Shown: positions 46,492 through 55,259 of the stretch, piece after piece
Layout: the number at the start of each line of letters is the position of its first letter
How positions within the stretch are numbered: the stretch's first letter is position 1
Source: Candidatus Caenarcanales bacterium
GTDB lineage: Bacteria > Cyanobacteriota > Vampirovibrionia > LMEP-6097
DNA length: 64,000 bases
Direction of reading: 5' to 3'
Assembly: GCA_013216135.1 (NCBI GenBank)
Contig: JABSOS010000010.1
Span: 38,618-102,617 of the forward strand
Translations under genes and position numbers: made by a program
The notes under the pieces: model-generated
Told to the model about the DNA's origin: nothing
The model's database searches: none
Seen by the model: the letters and a program-made list of their open reading frames with translations, nothing else

Positions 46492-48471
46492 GTGGATTAT
46501 TTATCATCTGTACAAAATTTAGGATTTCTTGCTAGAGCAGAACAAAGGCAAGTAGAAAGAGCTTTAAAAAGAGAAAGAATTAAAAGTGATGACAATAAAA
46601 TCAGCTTTGAAAAAAAAGCTGCTGAAGTAGCTTCTTACAATGAAGAAGTAAAAGCTTTTAATGAAATGAAAATTAAAAACAAGATTTCAAGCAAATCCTC
46701 ATCAGCTCTCAATACCGCTAACGAAAACTTAAATCAAATAGAAAGTAACTTAAGTGAAATCAGAGAAATTATAAAAGGTGCTCTTGAAGGTAATTCAAAC
46801 ACAAGAGCAGACCAATTAAGAGTAAATGAACTTGTTAAAGAAATAGATACTTTGTCTAATTACCGTGTTGAAGGAATGAAAATCTTTAACGGTAAGTTTA
46901 AAATGTCATCATTAAGTGAAGGAAATCCCATTGAGCTTGACTTCTCAAACTATGAGACAGGCTACATAGATACACCTGAATCTACAGCCCCACCTGAAAT
47001 CAATCGAATACAAACCTTAAGTAATACTAGCTTAAATAGTGGTGATTTTACTGGTTTGAACATTGCGATAGAGGGTAACTATGTTATTAGTGCTGACTAC
47101 ATAATGAATGGCAGTGCAGATGGAACCAATTGGCGTAGTGAAATTAATATCTATGACAAACTTTCAGGAAAACTATTAAATACAATAGATGGAAACAATA
47201 ACAACGAAATCTCTGAAACTCAAAATCTAATCTCAGCTACTGAAAATGAAATTGCAGTTTCAAGTGGCAATAGCCAAAATGGAAGTATTGACATCTACAG
47301 AACTTCAGATGCTAAATTATCATATTCATTAGATACTGGATTTACAGCCGTTGGCAGTCTAGATATTTCAGAAGACTATATAGTTGCAGCAAACTCAGAA
47401 GGGGATGAATTAAAAGTCTTTAAGAATGATGGCTCTGGAGAGTTAATTAAAAGTCTAGAATCTAACACTTATAACTACTACAACTCTAATACCATGGATA
47501 TTTCTGGAGATAACCTACTTACACTTGAGCAAGGTTTTACTTATGCAGAAGATGGAGAAACTATTACTGGCTATCAAACAAATTTAAGCATGTTTGATCT
47601 TAATACTGGGGAGAAAATTAGTTCTGTAGACATCGGTAATGAGTACTATTATGGCAACTCCGTTGCGCTTGATGGTGATAAAGCTATAGTCGGAACTTAT
47701 CAAAATTCTTCTACCAGTATTGCATCACTATATGATATGAGTACAGGTACTAAAATTACAGATCTCAACCCAGAACTTGTACCTGGAGACCAAAGCACCT
47801 ACTCATATTACACATCAGTAGATATTTCTGGTAACTATGCTGTTGTCGGTAACGCTTATGATAGTGAAAGAGGCAATGCTGCAGGTGCTGCATATGTCTT
47901 CAACACTAAAACTGGTGAGATGATAGAGGAACTTAACGGATCTCAGAATGAAGCTGATTACTACGGTTACCAAGTTAGTATCGATGAAGAAGGTACTATA
48001 GCAGTAGGGTCTATTTATGGAGCAAACTCTGAAGGTAATGACACTGGTAATATTAATTTGTACAAAATAAGTGAACAAGCTCCAGAATACCCAAGTCCAC
48101 CAGCTAGCAAACTTGAAGGACTAAATAGCATAGAGATAGATGTGTTTAGTAACGAAGCTGGTACTCTTGCAGCAGGTACATTTCAAGCTTTAGCAGATAT
48201 CTCTTTATCAGAAACATTAGCATCTTTTTCAGGAGAAAGAAATAATGTAAGTGAAGAAGATCTTTATGATTTAGAACAGATGATTATGAACATAAGTACG
48301 ATGAGAGATACCTTAAGCTCCAGTCTTGAATTGGCAGAGAAGGATAAAATGAAATCTGATTATCAAATAGGTTCTATTGAAAGACGTCTAAAACGCTATA
48401 GCTATCATAATTCAGGGGTGCAAACTAATACTGATAAAGAGACAGTGGAAAATTTACTAACTGGACTTTAA
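46492..48471 (+). CDS. flagellin-like helical ends enclosing a beta-propeller domain
   Basis: Residues about 72-137 resemble the D1 helices of flagellins and hook-associated proteins: ANENLNQIESNLSEIREIIK, then LRVNELVKEIDTLSNYRVEG, MKIFNGKF. Residues about 540-645 are again helical and could be the matching C-terminal half (AGTFQALADISLSETLASF; LEQMIMNISTMRDTL). Between them, about 175-525, are six or seven repeats of an FG-GAP/WD-like propeller (LDISEDYIVAANSEGDELKV; VDISGNYAVVGNAYDSERG; VSIDEEGTIAVGSIYG). The usual D0 start of flagellin is absent. GGGGGAAG precedes a GTG start. No other flagellar gene is visible, so a surface filament or adhesin is an inference. Confidence 0.5.
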   Translation: MDYLSSVQNLGFLARAEQRQVERALKRERIKSDDNKISFEKKAAEVASYNEEVKAFNEMKIKNKISSKSSSALNTANENLNQIESNLSEIREIIKGALEGNSNTRADQLRVNELVKEIDTLSNYRVEGMKIFNGKFKMSSLSEGNPIELDFSNYETGYIDTPESTAPPEINRIQTLSNTSLNSGDFTGLNIAIEGNYVISADYIMNGSADGTNWRSEINIYDKLSGKLLNTIDGNNNNEISETQNLISATENEIAVSSGNSQNGSIDIYRTSDAKLSYSLDTGFTAVGSLDISEDYIVAANSEGDELKVFKNDGSGELIKSLESNTYNYYNSNTMDISGDNLLTLEQGFTYAEDGETITGYQTNLSMFDLNTGEKISSVDIGNEYYYGNSVALDGDKAIVGTYQNSSTSIASLYDMSTGTKITDLNPELVPGDQSTYSYYTSVDISGNYAVVGNAYDSERGNAAGAAYVFNTKTGEMIEELNGSQNEADYYGYQVSIDEEGTIAVGSIYGANSEGNDTGNINLYKISEQAPEYPSPPASKLEGLNSIEIDVFSNEAGTLAAGTFQALADISLSETLASFSGERNNVSEEDLYDLEQMIMNISTMRDTLSSSLELAEKDKMKSDYQIGSIERRLKRYSYHNSGVQTNTDKETVENLLTGL

Positions 48472-49473
48472 TTTTTTGCTTTCAAAAGCCATTGCAATAT
48501 TCTTAATACCAGAAAAAATTGGTTGAAGAACCATAACTGAAAGATCTGTATTGCTGTAAGCAACAAGGTTTGATAACAAGTGCCCGACGTTTGCGACTTG
48601 CTCTAGCTTTCCAAACTTTCTCAAGTAATTATCTTTCATATTCTGCACGTTTGCAGCTCCAGCAAATGCAAAAACACTAGGACTCACATTTAATGTAGTA
48701 AGTAAAATATTAGAGAGACCTTTACCTGGAAGAAGTTTTGCACCAGCAGTTAAGACTGCTAAAGCAATACTAGCTACAGCTGAAACAGAGTGCACATGAG
48801 GAATATTGAATTTACCTGCTCCAGCTAATGATTTAAAAGTTTCTAATAATAATTTAGGTTCTTTAATAGCTTGTTCTGCGAGCTTAAAAGTTAAATTAGT
48901 ATCCTCTAGTAATTTATCAATTACTCCATTTGAGTTTTTGTAATTAATATCTTCTTTTGCTTGATGAAGAAGTTTTCTAATAGGTTCATGCTCTGCATCT
49001 TCAGAGTCTAAAACATGCTCAGCATGTAATTTACTCACACCAACATTTCCCAAATGCGTTAAATAACGTGAAAAGCGACCAAGGAATGAATCACTTTCAA
49101 AAAAAGTACTGACTGCACTTAATGCAGTAGGAATCACTAAGCCTGGGTTCATCTTTTTCTCAGGGTCTAAAGTACCCCGCCCAATCCAAGATACGACTTC
49201 AGTTAAATATGCAGCTCTTTGAGTTTTATCACCGATAGACTTTAGTTTTTCATCAGGAACGAGAGCAAAACCCGAAGAAATAAAATAAAGTAAAGAAGAT
49301 AAAGTAAAAGCTTTATCTAAGTTTTTAAACAGCTTGGTTTCAAGTGGATCTTGATGTAAATCATTTATAAGATCATCCTGAACACGTTCTTCATCATTGA
49401 GGCTAAGAAGAGACTCATTACTAAAGTTTTTAACATAGTTATCGTATGTTGGACTATAGTTGCATACATGCAT
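48457..49473 (-). CDS. hypothetical helical protein (338 aa)
   Basis: The family is not recognised. The protein looks helical with two or three hydrophobic patches (SSLLYFISSGFALV; VSAVASIALAVLTAGAKLLP; NVSPSVFAFAGAANV) and a His/Asp/Glu stretch (LHAEHVLDSEDAEHEP) in the middle. It may associate with a membrane. The start is uncertain. The ATG at 49471-49473 falls inside the 49468-49492 hairpin and has no Shine-Dalgarno. The 3' end overlaps the propeller gene by 15 bp. It follows murB on the same strand. Confidence 0.55.
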   Translation of the reverse strand: MHVCNYSPTYDNYVKNFSNESLLSLNDEERVQDDLINDLHQDPLETKLFKNLDKAFTLSSLLYFISSGFALVPDEKLKSIGDKTQRAAYLTEVVSWIGRGTLDPEKKMNPGLVIPTALSAVSTFFESDSFLGRFSRYLTHLGNVGVSKLHAEHVLDSEDAEHEPIRKLLHQAKEDINYKNSNGVIDKLLEDTNLTFKLAEQAIKEPKLLLETFKSLAGAGKFNIPHVHSVSAVASIALAVLTAGAKLLPGKGLSNILLTTLNVSPSVFAFAGAANVQNMKDNYLRKFGKLEQVANVGHLLSNLVAYSNTDLSVMVLQPIFSGIKNIAMAFESKKLKSS

Positions 49474-49492
49474 AGCAAAACTCGCTATGCAT
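49468..49492. repeat. 9-bp palindrome between murB and the 48457 gene
   Basis: ATGCATAGC-aaaactc-GCTATGCAT is a perfect inverted repeat. It lies in the 29-bp gap after the murB stop and covers the start codon of the downstream gene. It may terminate murB transcription or hide the start codon. Confidence 0.5.
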
Positions 49493-49502
49493 ATTATTTT
49501 AA

Positions 49503-50405
49503 CTAATTAAGCCAAATCTTTTTTTCGTCATCCGTGAAAAACCCTATAGGTTTGACTTCTGGGAAAAGTTCAATATTCTTCTTCTCACGCGCCAATCCCT
49601 GTACTGTAGAGACAAGCTGACAAAATTCAGAAGAACTTGCAGTTCCCGTATTTTCAAAAAAGTTAGCATGAACGTCAGAAACTTGCATTTGTCCTATTAT
49701 AAGCTCTTTTGCGCCTAAATCTTGGATCAATTTACCAGCAGGGTAGTCAGGCAAAGGGTTTTTAAAAGTACAACCACAAGTCCAAGCCTTTAATGGTTGC
49801 GAAGATGTTCTAGAACGATTATAAGAAGCGACCCTTTCTCTAATCTCATCCTTAGCTGCATAGTCAAGTTTTACTGTAGCTGAAAGTAAACAATATTTCT
49901 CTGGATCTATACTTGAAGCCCTATATTTAAAATCCATGTCTCCATGCTTAAATTCATGAACCTTAAGAGTATCCAAATCTAAAATCTTAGCTGATATGAA
50001 GATATCAGAGAATTCACGTCCATGAGCACCAGCATTCATAACAATTCCACCACCGACACTTCCAGGAATACCTACCATAAATTCTGCTCCAGAAAGAGAG
50101 CGATGAATCATCTTGCCACAAAAACGAGGCATTTTAAGACCTGCCCCTAATTCAAAAATAGTCTCAGATTTCTCGTCAATAAAATCAATCTTTAATGTAG
50201 AGACTAATAAAGAATCAATTTTACGAGAACTTAATAAAGAATTAGAACCACCACCGAGGAAAGTAACATTCAAACCATTATCTTTAGCAAACTTGACGAC
50301 TTTAATTAGCTCATCAACAGACTCAGGTTCAGCAAAAAAATCAGCACTAGCCTGAATACGTAAAGTACTCAATGCCGTTACATCTACATTTTTCTTTATC
50401 TCCAT
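49503..50405 (-). CDS. murB: UDP-N-acetylenolpyruvoylglucosamine reductase
   Basis: MurB reduces UDP-GlcNAc-enolpyruvate to UDP-MurNAc with FAD and NADPH in peptidoglycan synthesis. FAD contacts are clear (FLGGGSNSLLSS; GIPGSVGGGIVMNAGAHG). The catalytic segment reads TCGCTFKNPLPDYPAGKLI, with Cys at the proton-donor position where E. coli has Ser, a known alternative. HANFFENTGTASSSE closes the family pattern. Length 300 aa fits type II MurB. No murC or ddl is adjacent. The upstream region has GGAGG too far from the start to be used. Confidence 0.96.
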   Translation of the reverse strand: MEIKKNVDVTALSTLRIQASADFFAEPESVDELIKVVKFAKDNGLNVTFLGGGSNSLLSSRKIDSLLVSTLKIDFIDEKSETIFELGAGLKMPRFCGKMIHRSLSGAEFMVGIPGSVGGGIVMNAGAHGREFSDIFISAKILDLDTLKVHEFKHGDMDFKYRASSIDPEKYCLLSATVKLDYAAKDEIRERVASYNRSRTSSQPLKAWTCGCTFKNPLPDYPAGKLIQDLGAKELIIGQMQVSDVHANFFENTGTASSSEFCQLVSTVQGLAREKKNIELFPEVKPIGFFTDDEKKIWLN

Positions 50406-50548
50406 ATGGGATATGATTTGGCAATGCCTCCTATATCAAGAATAGCAGCGATTTACTATTTTATCTTAATTTTTTTTAACATGTTCTTAAGTTATGTAGA
50501 TTAGAATTTAGTGAATATTGTATTAGTTCCATAATAAATTAGTCCTCC

Positions 50549-51277
50549 ATGAAGTTATTAAGCCGCATAATTCTGATATTTGTTTTTTTATTGTCCAACC
50601 TTGGACCTAGTACAGCCGCTCCTAGCTTCCCGGACTCACTTAAAGAACTTTTAAATACCAAAGCTAAAATTATTGCAAACTACTCACCTATGCTTGCATT
50701 AAGAGGTCTTGCAAACAGTAAAGTTTACCGCAAAAAAGGACGCGCACACTTAGAAAGATACTATTATGAAGCTGGTTCTAAAAGTCCTTATCAAAAAACT
50801 ATCGTCAATATCAAAGTCCACTCAGATAAATGGCGTGAAAGAGTGGTAGAAGCTAGCGGAACGATAAATAACCACAAACTTTACTATAAGAACATCATGG
50901 AATTTAGCTTTCCTAAAAAAGGAAAAATGCATATTTATTGTAATTTAGATGATACCTATCAGTTCTTATCTCTATATGTTGAAAGCGATGGTGGGAAAAT
51001 GACAAACAAAGTTCTTGGATATTTTGCAGGAAAAACAGTTCAATATTTCACAGAACATAGACTTTCTGAAGGTATACTTGCAAATAGTAATTATAGAATG
51101 TATATAGAAGGTAATACAGACAAAGATTCAGGCTTCTTAGATCTAAAAAGTGATGGTTTCTTAGACGAGATTAAAATTCACGGTACAGGAAAAGAAATCA
51201 AAAAAGACGAGTATGAATTCACTGAACAGTTCGGCAGCATTACAGTTAAAAGCTTTTTAAAAGTTGAAATCGATTGA
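50549..51277 (+). CDS. secreted hypothetical protein (242 aa)
   Basis: A clean signal peptide opens the chain (LLSRIILIFVFLLSNLGPST, cleavage near STAA-P). The mature part is basic and strand-rich, with repeated aromatic residues (RYYYEAGSKSPYQKTIVNIK; MHIYCNLDDTYQFLSLYVES). No family or catalytic motif is recognised. The location is probably periplasmic. It ends 16 bp before the gatA start on the same strand, and the gatA promoter sits in that short gap. Confidence 0.65.
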   Translation: MKLLSRIILIFVFLLSNLGPSTAAPSFPDSLKELLNTKAKIIANYSPMLALRGLANSKVYRKKGRAHLERYYYEAGSKSPYQKTIVNIKVHSDKWRERVVEASGTINNHKLYYKNIMEFSFPKKGKMHIYCNLDDTYQFLSLYVESDGGKMTNKVLGYFAGKTVQYFTEHRLSEGILANSNYRMYIEGNTDKDSGFLDLKSDGFLDEIKIHGTGKEIKKDEYEFTEQFGSITVKSFLKVEID

Positions 51278-51293
51278 TGCTAAAATATCAATT

Positions 51294-52793
51294 GTGTCCA
51301 ATTACATTATTAACAAAAGCGCACTAGAACTTAAAGAAAGCTTTTTAAGTGCAGAGATTAGTGCAGAAGAAATAACTAAAGCTTTTCTTGAAAGAATTAA
51401 TCAACTTGATAAAGGTAATATCAATTCTTTCATTCATATCTGTGACGACCTTGCTATCCAGAAAGCAAAGTTATTAGACTCTAGATTAATTAAAGGTGAA
51501 GATAAAGCTAAATTAGGGAAATTAGCTGGAATCCCTATCGGTATAAAAGACTTAATCAACATGATGGGAGCAGAAACCACTGCTGGCTCTAATATTCTAA
51601 AAGGTCACAAATCAGTTTATAACGCGACAGTAACTCACAAAGCTATTTCTGAAGGTGCTGTGCCTTTAGGTAAGTTAAATTTAGATGAGTTTGCTATGGG
51701 AAGTAGTAACGAAACTAGTGCTTTCGGTTCTTGTAAAAATCCTTGGGATGTAAACAGAGTGCCAGGTGGAAGTTCTGGTGGCTCAGCTGCTGCTGTAGCA
51801 GCTAAATTCTGCCCACTCGCTTATGGAACTGATACCGGTGGTTCCATCAGACAGCCAGCAGCTTACTGTGGTTTAGTTGGTATGAAACCTACTTACGGAA
51901 AAGTTTCAAGATATGGAATTATTGCTTTTGCTAGTAGCCTTGACCAAGCTGGTCCTATGACGAGAACTGTAAAAGATAACGCTTTACTATTAGAGGCGAT
52001 GTCAGGTTATGATCCTAAAGACAGTACTTCTATCAATACAGAAACTGAAAACTATTTAGAGTATATTAAAAACAATTTTGAAACAAAAGAAAGCCTAGAA
52101 GGCACTAGAATCGGAGTTGCTAAAGATTTCACTCCTGATAGTTTAGATGATGATACCAAAGCCGCTTTTGAGAATGCTATTAAAGTTTACCAAGACCTAG
52201 GTGCTGAAATAGTTGAAGTTCAACTACCTAAAATCAAATATAGCTTAGCTTGTTATTATATAATCGCTCCAGCTGAAGCTAGCTCTAATCTTTCTCGCTT
52301 TGATGGAATTAGATTTGGTACGAGAGCAGAAGCTGCTAACTTGGATGCTGTTTATAAAGAAAGTCGCCATAATTTTGGTGAAGAAGTTACTCGTAGAATC
52401 ATGCTTGGAACTTATGCTTTAAGCTCTGGCTATTATGATGCTTACTATAAAAAAGCACAGCAAGCTAGAAGACTTATATTTGAAGATTTCGAGAATGCAT
52501 TTGAGACATGTGACTTAATCATTTCTCCGACTACACCAAGCCCTGCATTTAGATTTGGTGAAAAGTCTGATCCTTTAGAAATGTACTTATCAGATGTTTT
52601 AACCGTTCCAGTGAACTTAGCAGGTTTACCTGGTTTATCCATCAATGCTGGCTATGACTCTGAAGGAATGCCTATCGGACTTCAAATCATAGGTAAAGCA
52701 TTAGATGAAAAATCTATTTATAATGCTGCTTATGCTTTTGAACAGAAGTCTGGTGTTGAAGTTAGAGAACCAGCTTTAGAAGCGTTAGTTTAA
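51294..52793 (+). CDS. gatA: glutamyl-tRNA(Gln) amidotransferase subunit A
   Basis: GatA supplies ammonia from glutamine to convert Glu-tRNA(Gln) to Gln-tRNA(Gln). The amidase signature is intact: PIGIKDLINMMGAETTAGS with the catalytic Lys, then GGSSGGSAAAVAAKFCPLAY and TGGSIRQPAAYCGLVGMKPT with both serines. The frame can open at TTG 51264. However, TAAAAT (51281-51286) lies exactly 7 nt before the GTG at 51294, giving VSNYIINKSALELKESFL, which matches the usual family length. GatB and GatC are not in this window. Confidence 0.97.
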   Translation: MSNYIINKSALELKESFLSAEISAEEITKAFLERINQLDKGNINSFIHICDDLAIQKAKLLDSRLIKGEDKAKLGKLAGIPIGIKDLINMMGAETTAGSNILKGHKSVYNATVTHKAISEGAVPLGKLNLDEFAMGSSNETSAFGSCKNPWDVNRVPGGSSGGSAAAVAAKFCPLAYGTDTGGSIRQPAAYCGLVGMKPTYGKVSRYGIIAFASSLDQAGPMTRTVKDNALLLEAMSGYDPKDSTSINTETENYLEYIKNNFETKESLEGTRIGVAKDFTPDSLDDDTKAAFENAIKVYQDLGAEIVEVQLPKIKYSLACYYIIAPAEASSNLSRFDGIRFGTRAEAANLDAVYKESRHNFGEEVTRRIMLGTYALSSGYYDAYYKKAQQARRLIFEDFENAFETCDLIISPTTPSPAFRFGEKSDPLEMYLSDVLTVPVNLAGLPGLSINAGYDSEGMPIGLQIIGKALDEKSIYNAAYAFEQKSGVEVREPALEALV

Positions 52794-52809
52794 ATTAGCT
52801 GAGGACTTT

Positions 52810-53658
52810 ATGAAGCCCTTTTCTGAATCTGAATTAAAGAATACTTTCCAGAAGAACTTTCATTTATTAGAGTTTTTGGATGCTTGCTTAAAAAAAAATC
52901 AGCTGGCTAATGCCTATATCCTTAATGGTGAGAGCAGCTTAGAAGAAAAACAAGATATTGCTCTTGAGATAAACAAAGTTCTTAACTGTAGACACAATAC
53001 TCAGAAGCCATTATCTGAGATGCAAGCAGCTTGTAACGAATGTGATTCATGTAGGTGGTTAATAAATAAAGAACACCCGAAAACCCCTCTAATACTAGAA
53101 AGAGAAGAAACCAGCAAAACCATTAAAGTGGCTGCAGTTCAAAAACTTCAAGAACAGCTCTCACAAAGCTCACCATACTTTAGAGTAATTATTATTCCAG
53201 AAGCAGACTTTCAAGTCTTCAGTAAACACCCCGCGAATGCTTTACTGAAAAGTATTGAAGAGCCTCACCCACGGACACTTTTCCTACTCTTCTCTAGATC
53301 CAAATATAATGTACTCGGGACTATAAAAAGTCGCTGCCAGATTTTAAACATAGTGCCTGAACACGAAGAGAACATAAATGAAGCTAGTGAAAAAACTTCT
53401 AAGATACTTGAAATCTATGAAAAGTATCATACCCATCACGATGACTTTAGCTTACAGATTAAGAACAAACTCTTTATAGAAGAAATAGCCAAGTTTAGTA
53501 AAGAAGAATTAATAGATTACTTTGATTATCAGATTAATAAAATTCAGGTATCAAAAATAAGTATTAGTTTTATAGAGAGCTTAGAAGAAGCTAAGCTAAA
53601 GCTTAATTCTTATGTAAATCCAAAAGCAGTATTGAATTCAATAGAATTTTTTAGATAA
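52810..53658 (+). CDS. holB: DNA polymerase III delta'-like clamp-loader subunit
   Basis: The chain fits the delta'/gamma-tau family: LDACLKKNQLANAYILNGES at the start, a zinc module (CNECDSCRWL after an earlier Cys), IKVAAVQKLQEQL, and the sensor block NALLKSIEEPHPRTLFLLFS with the SRC motif in GTIKSRCQIL. The Walker A lysine motif is missing, which fits delta' rather than the motor subunit. At 282 aa it is short. GAGGA lies 6 nt before the ATG. It follows gatA by 16 bp and probably shares its mRNA. Confidence 0.85.
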   Translation: MKPFSESELKNTFQKNFHLLEFLDACLKKNQLANAYILNGESSLEEKQDIALEINKVLNCRHNTQKPLSEMQAACNECDSCRWLINKEHPKTPLILEREETSKTIKVAAVQKLQEQLSQSSPYFRVIIIPEADFQVFSKHPANALLKSIEEPHPRTLFLLFSRSKYNVLGTIKSRCQILNIVPEHEENINEASEKTSKILEIYEKYHTHHDDFSLQIKNKLFIEEIAKFSKEELIDYFDYQINKIQVSKISISFIESLEEAKLKLNSYVNPKAVLNSIEFFR

Positions 53659-53659
53659 G

Positions 53660-55120
53660 TTATTCAATCTCAATTTGCTTAGGTTTAACTTGCTCTGTTT
53701 CCTGGGTCGGTTTATTATTCTCGCTAGAAATCCCAACTAAACCTTCAAGATCTCGAGCTAAGCCCCCAAGCACCCCTGGAAGACTTGTACTAACAGCATT
53801 ATTAACTTCTTGAGCAGCTTTTCCTGCTTCTTTCATAGGCTCCGAATTCACCATATTATCAAGAGATCCCATAGATGCTGCTGCAAATTTCAAATCTTCA
53901 AGGCGCTTATTAATATCACGGACTTGCAAAGCTTCGCCTATTTCAGTAGCAGTTTTATCAAAAATAATCCCCAGTGCAGCAAGCTTCTCTTCTAAATTTT
54001 CACTTAACTTAGTTACCTGCTCTTTAGACATCCCAAGTGTATCTGTAAGGAAAGGATCAATATCACGAGTAGTATCTTGATATTTCTTATTTAACAGTAA
54101 TGCATCAAAATCAAAGTAATTTCTCACAAAGTTAATAAGTGGAATAGCCCTCTCTGATGTATTTTCAACATCTTTCAAGATTTTACTGTTATCATCATCT
54201 AAATATTTAAGTAGCTTATCTAATTTAGCTTTTGCTTGCTCAATTCTGTTAGATTTAGGATCATTTAGTTTAGACTTTAAAGTCTTTTTATCTAATTCCC
54301 CAGTCGATCTTTCTAATTGCTCTCTAGGGGTTAATAAATAGTTCAAAAGTAGTTTCATTTTCGGTGCTGCAACTGGGTGATCTTTAGTATTTTTAGAAGC
54401 ATCAACGACGGTTTTAACGTCTAAATCATTTAACAAATCCAAGTTATCTTTAGTTGTCTGAATCAAGTTCTTCATTTCACCACTTGTGACCATCGAATTA
54501 ACCAGGGTTCTTTGGACAAGAGAAAGGTCAGCCTGACTTCTTCTAGCAGGAGTCTTAGCATCAGCACCTGCAAGGAAAGTTAGAGGCCCTAAAGGAAGAA
54601 AAAGGTATCCAAATACTTTTACAAAAGTATTATTCTTTGCCATTTGCATATATGAATCGATAAAAGGTATTTTGCTTTTTTTATATTTCTCAGATAGATC
54701 ATTCATGGTTTTCAACATAGATCTAGTAGTAACCTTTTTACCATCTGGTAAAGGTAAAGAATCTGGACCATTCATAATAAGAGCTAAAGTATTCATTTTC
54801 TTGGGAGCAAGAGCAGCTAACTCATCTCGAGTTATGTCAGGATTAGAATCTTTAAGCGCCTGAAATTCAGCAGTTTTCAAAATCTCAGGTAAGCTCTGAG
54901 ACAAAGCTCTAGCGTGAGTTAATGATCCATCTTCAGTTAATTTATCATTTGCCAAAGCTTTAGCAATATCTTTTGCACTAATAACAGGCGCAGATTTTGT
55001 TTCTTCAGGAGCCTTAGCGCTCTGAGGTACTTTTTCAGATTCAGCAGGAACTGACCCAGATTTCTGTTTAACCTGATTAATTAAATTAGCTAATTGAGCA
55101 TAATTAATTTCTTCAACCAT
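53660..55120 (-). CDS. hypothetical protein (486 aa)
   Basis: The family is not recognised. Residues 1-45 are low-complexity (Ser/Pro/Glu/Lys). Near 165-190 lies one hydrophobic stretch (VFGYLFLPLGPLTFLAGADA) that could be a membrane hairpin. The rest is long charged helices, and the C-terminal 20 residues are Gln/Glu-rich. TATAAT with a weak AAGGT follows the normal leader design rather than the leaderless one. The gene is convergent with holB (1 bp between). Its overall layout resembles the 24791 and 33371 proteins (disordered head, helical body, single hydrophobic zone), but I cannot show homology. Confidence 0.6.
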   Translation of the reverse strand: MVEEINYAQLANLINQVKQKSGSVPAESEKVPQSAKAPEETKSAPVISAKDIAKALANDKLTEDGSLTHARALSQSLPEILKTAEFQALKDSNPDITRDELAALAPKKMNTLALIMNGPDSLPLPDGKKVTTRSMLKTMNDLSEKYKKSKIPFIDSYMQMAKNNTFVKVFGYLFLPLGPLTFLAGADAKTPARRSQADLSLVQRTLVNSMVTSGEMKNLIQTTKDNLDLLNDLDVKTVVDASKNTKDHPVAAPKMKLLLNYLLTPREQLERSTGELDKKTLKSKLNDPKSNRIEQAKAKLDKLLKYLDDDNSKILKDVENTSERAIPLINFVRNYFDFDALLLNKKYQDTTRDIDPFLTDTLGMSKEQVTKLSENLEEKLAALGIIFDKTATEIGEALQVRDINKRLEDLKFAAASMGSLDNMVNSEPMKEAGKAAQEVNNAVSTSLPGVLGGLARDLEGLVGISSENNKPTQETEQVKPKQIEIE

Positions 55121-55259
55121 AAGTCGTACCTTTCTTATTATACAAAAAAAGTGAACGAATTATTAAAATTTATTCATATTTAGTGATGGAATTTATAAGT
55201 TCACCACAAGATTCCTTAAAATATATCATTATCTTCACTTAAAGAATATAAAGAAAAAC

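Noticed and set aside
49770..49800. MurB with Cys instead of Ser at the catalytic proton donor as a novelty
   Set aside because: Cysteine at this position is a known variant of MurB and does not suggest loss of function.
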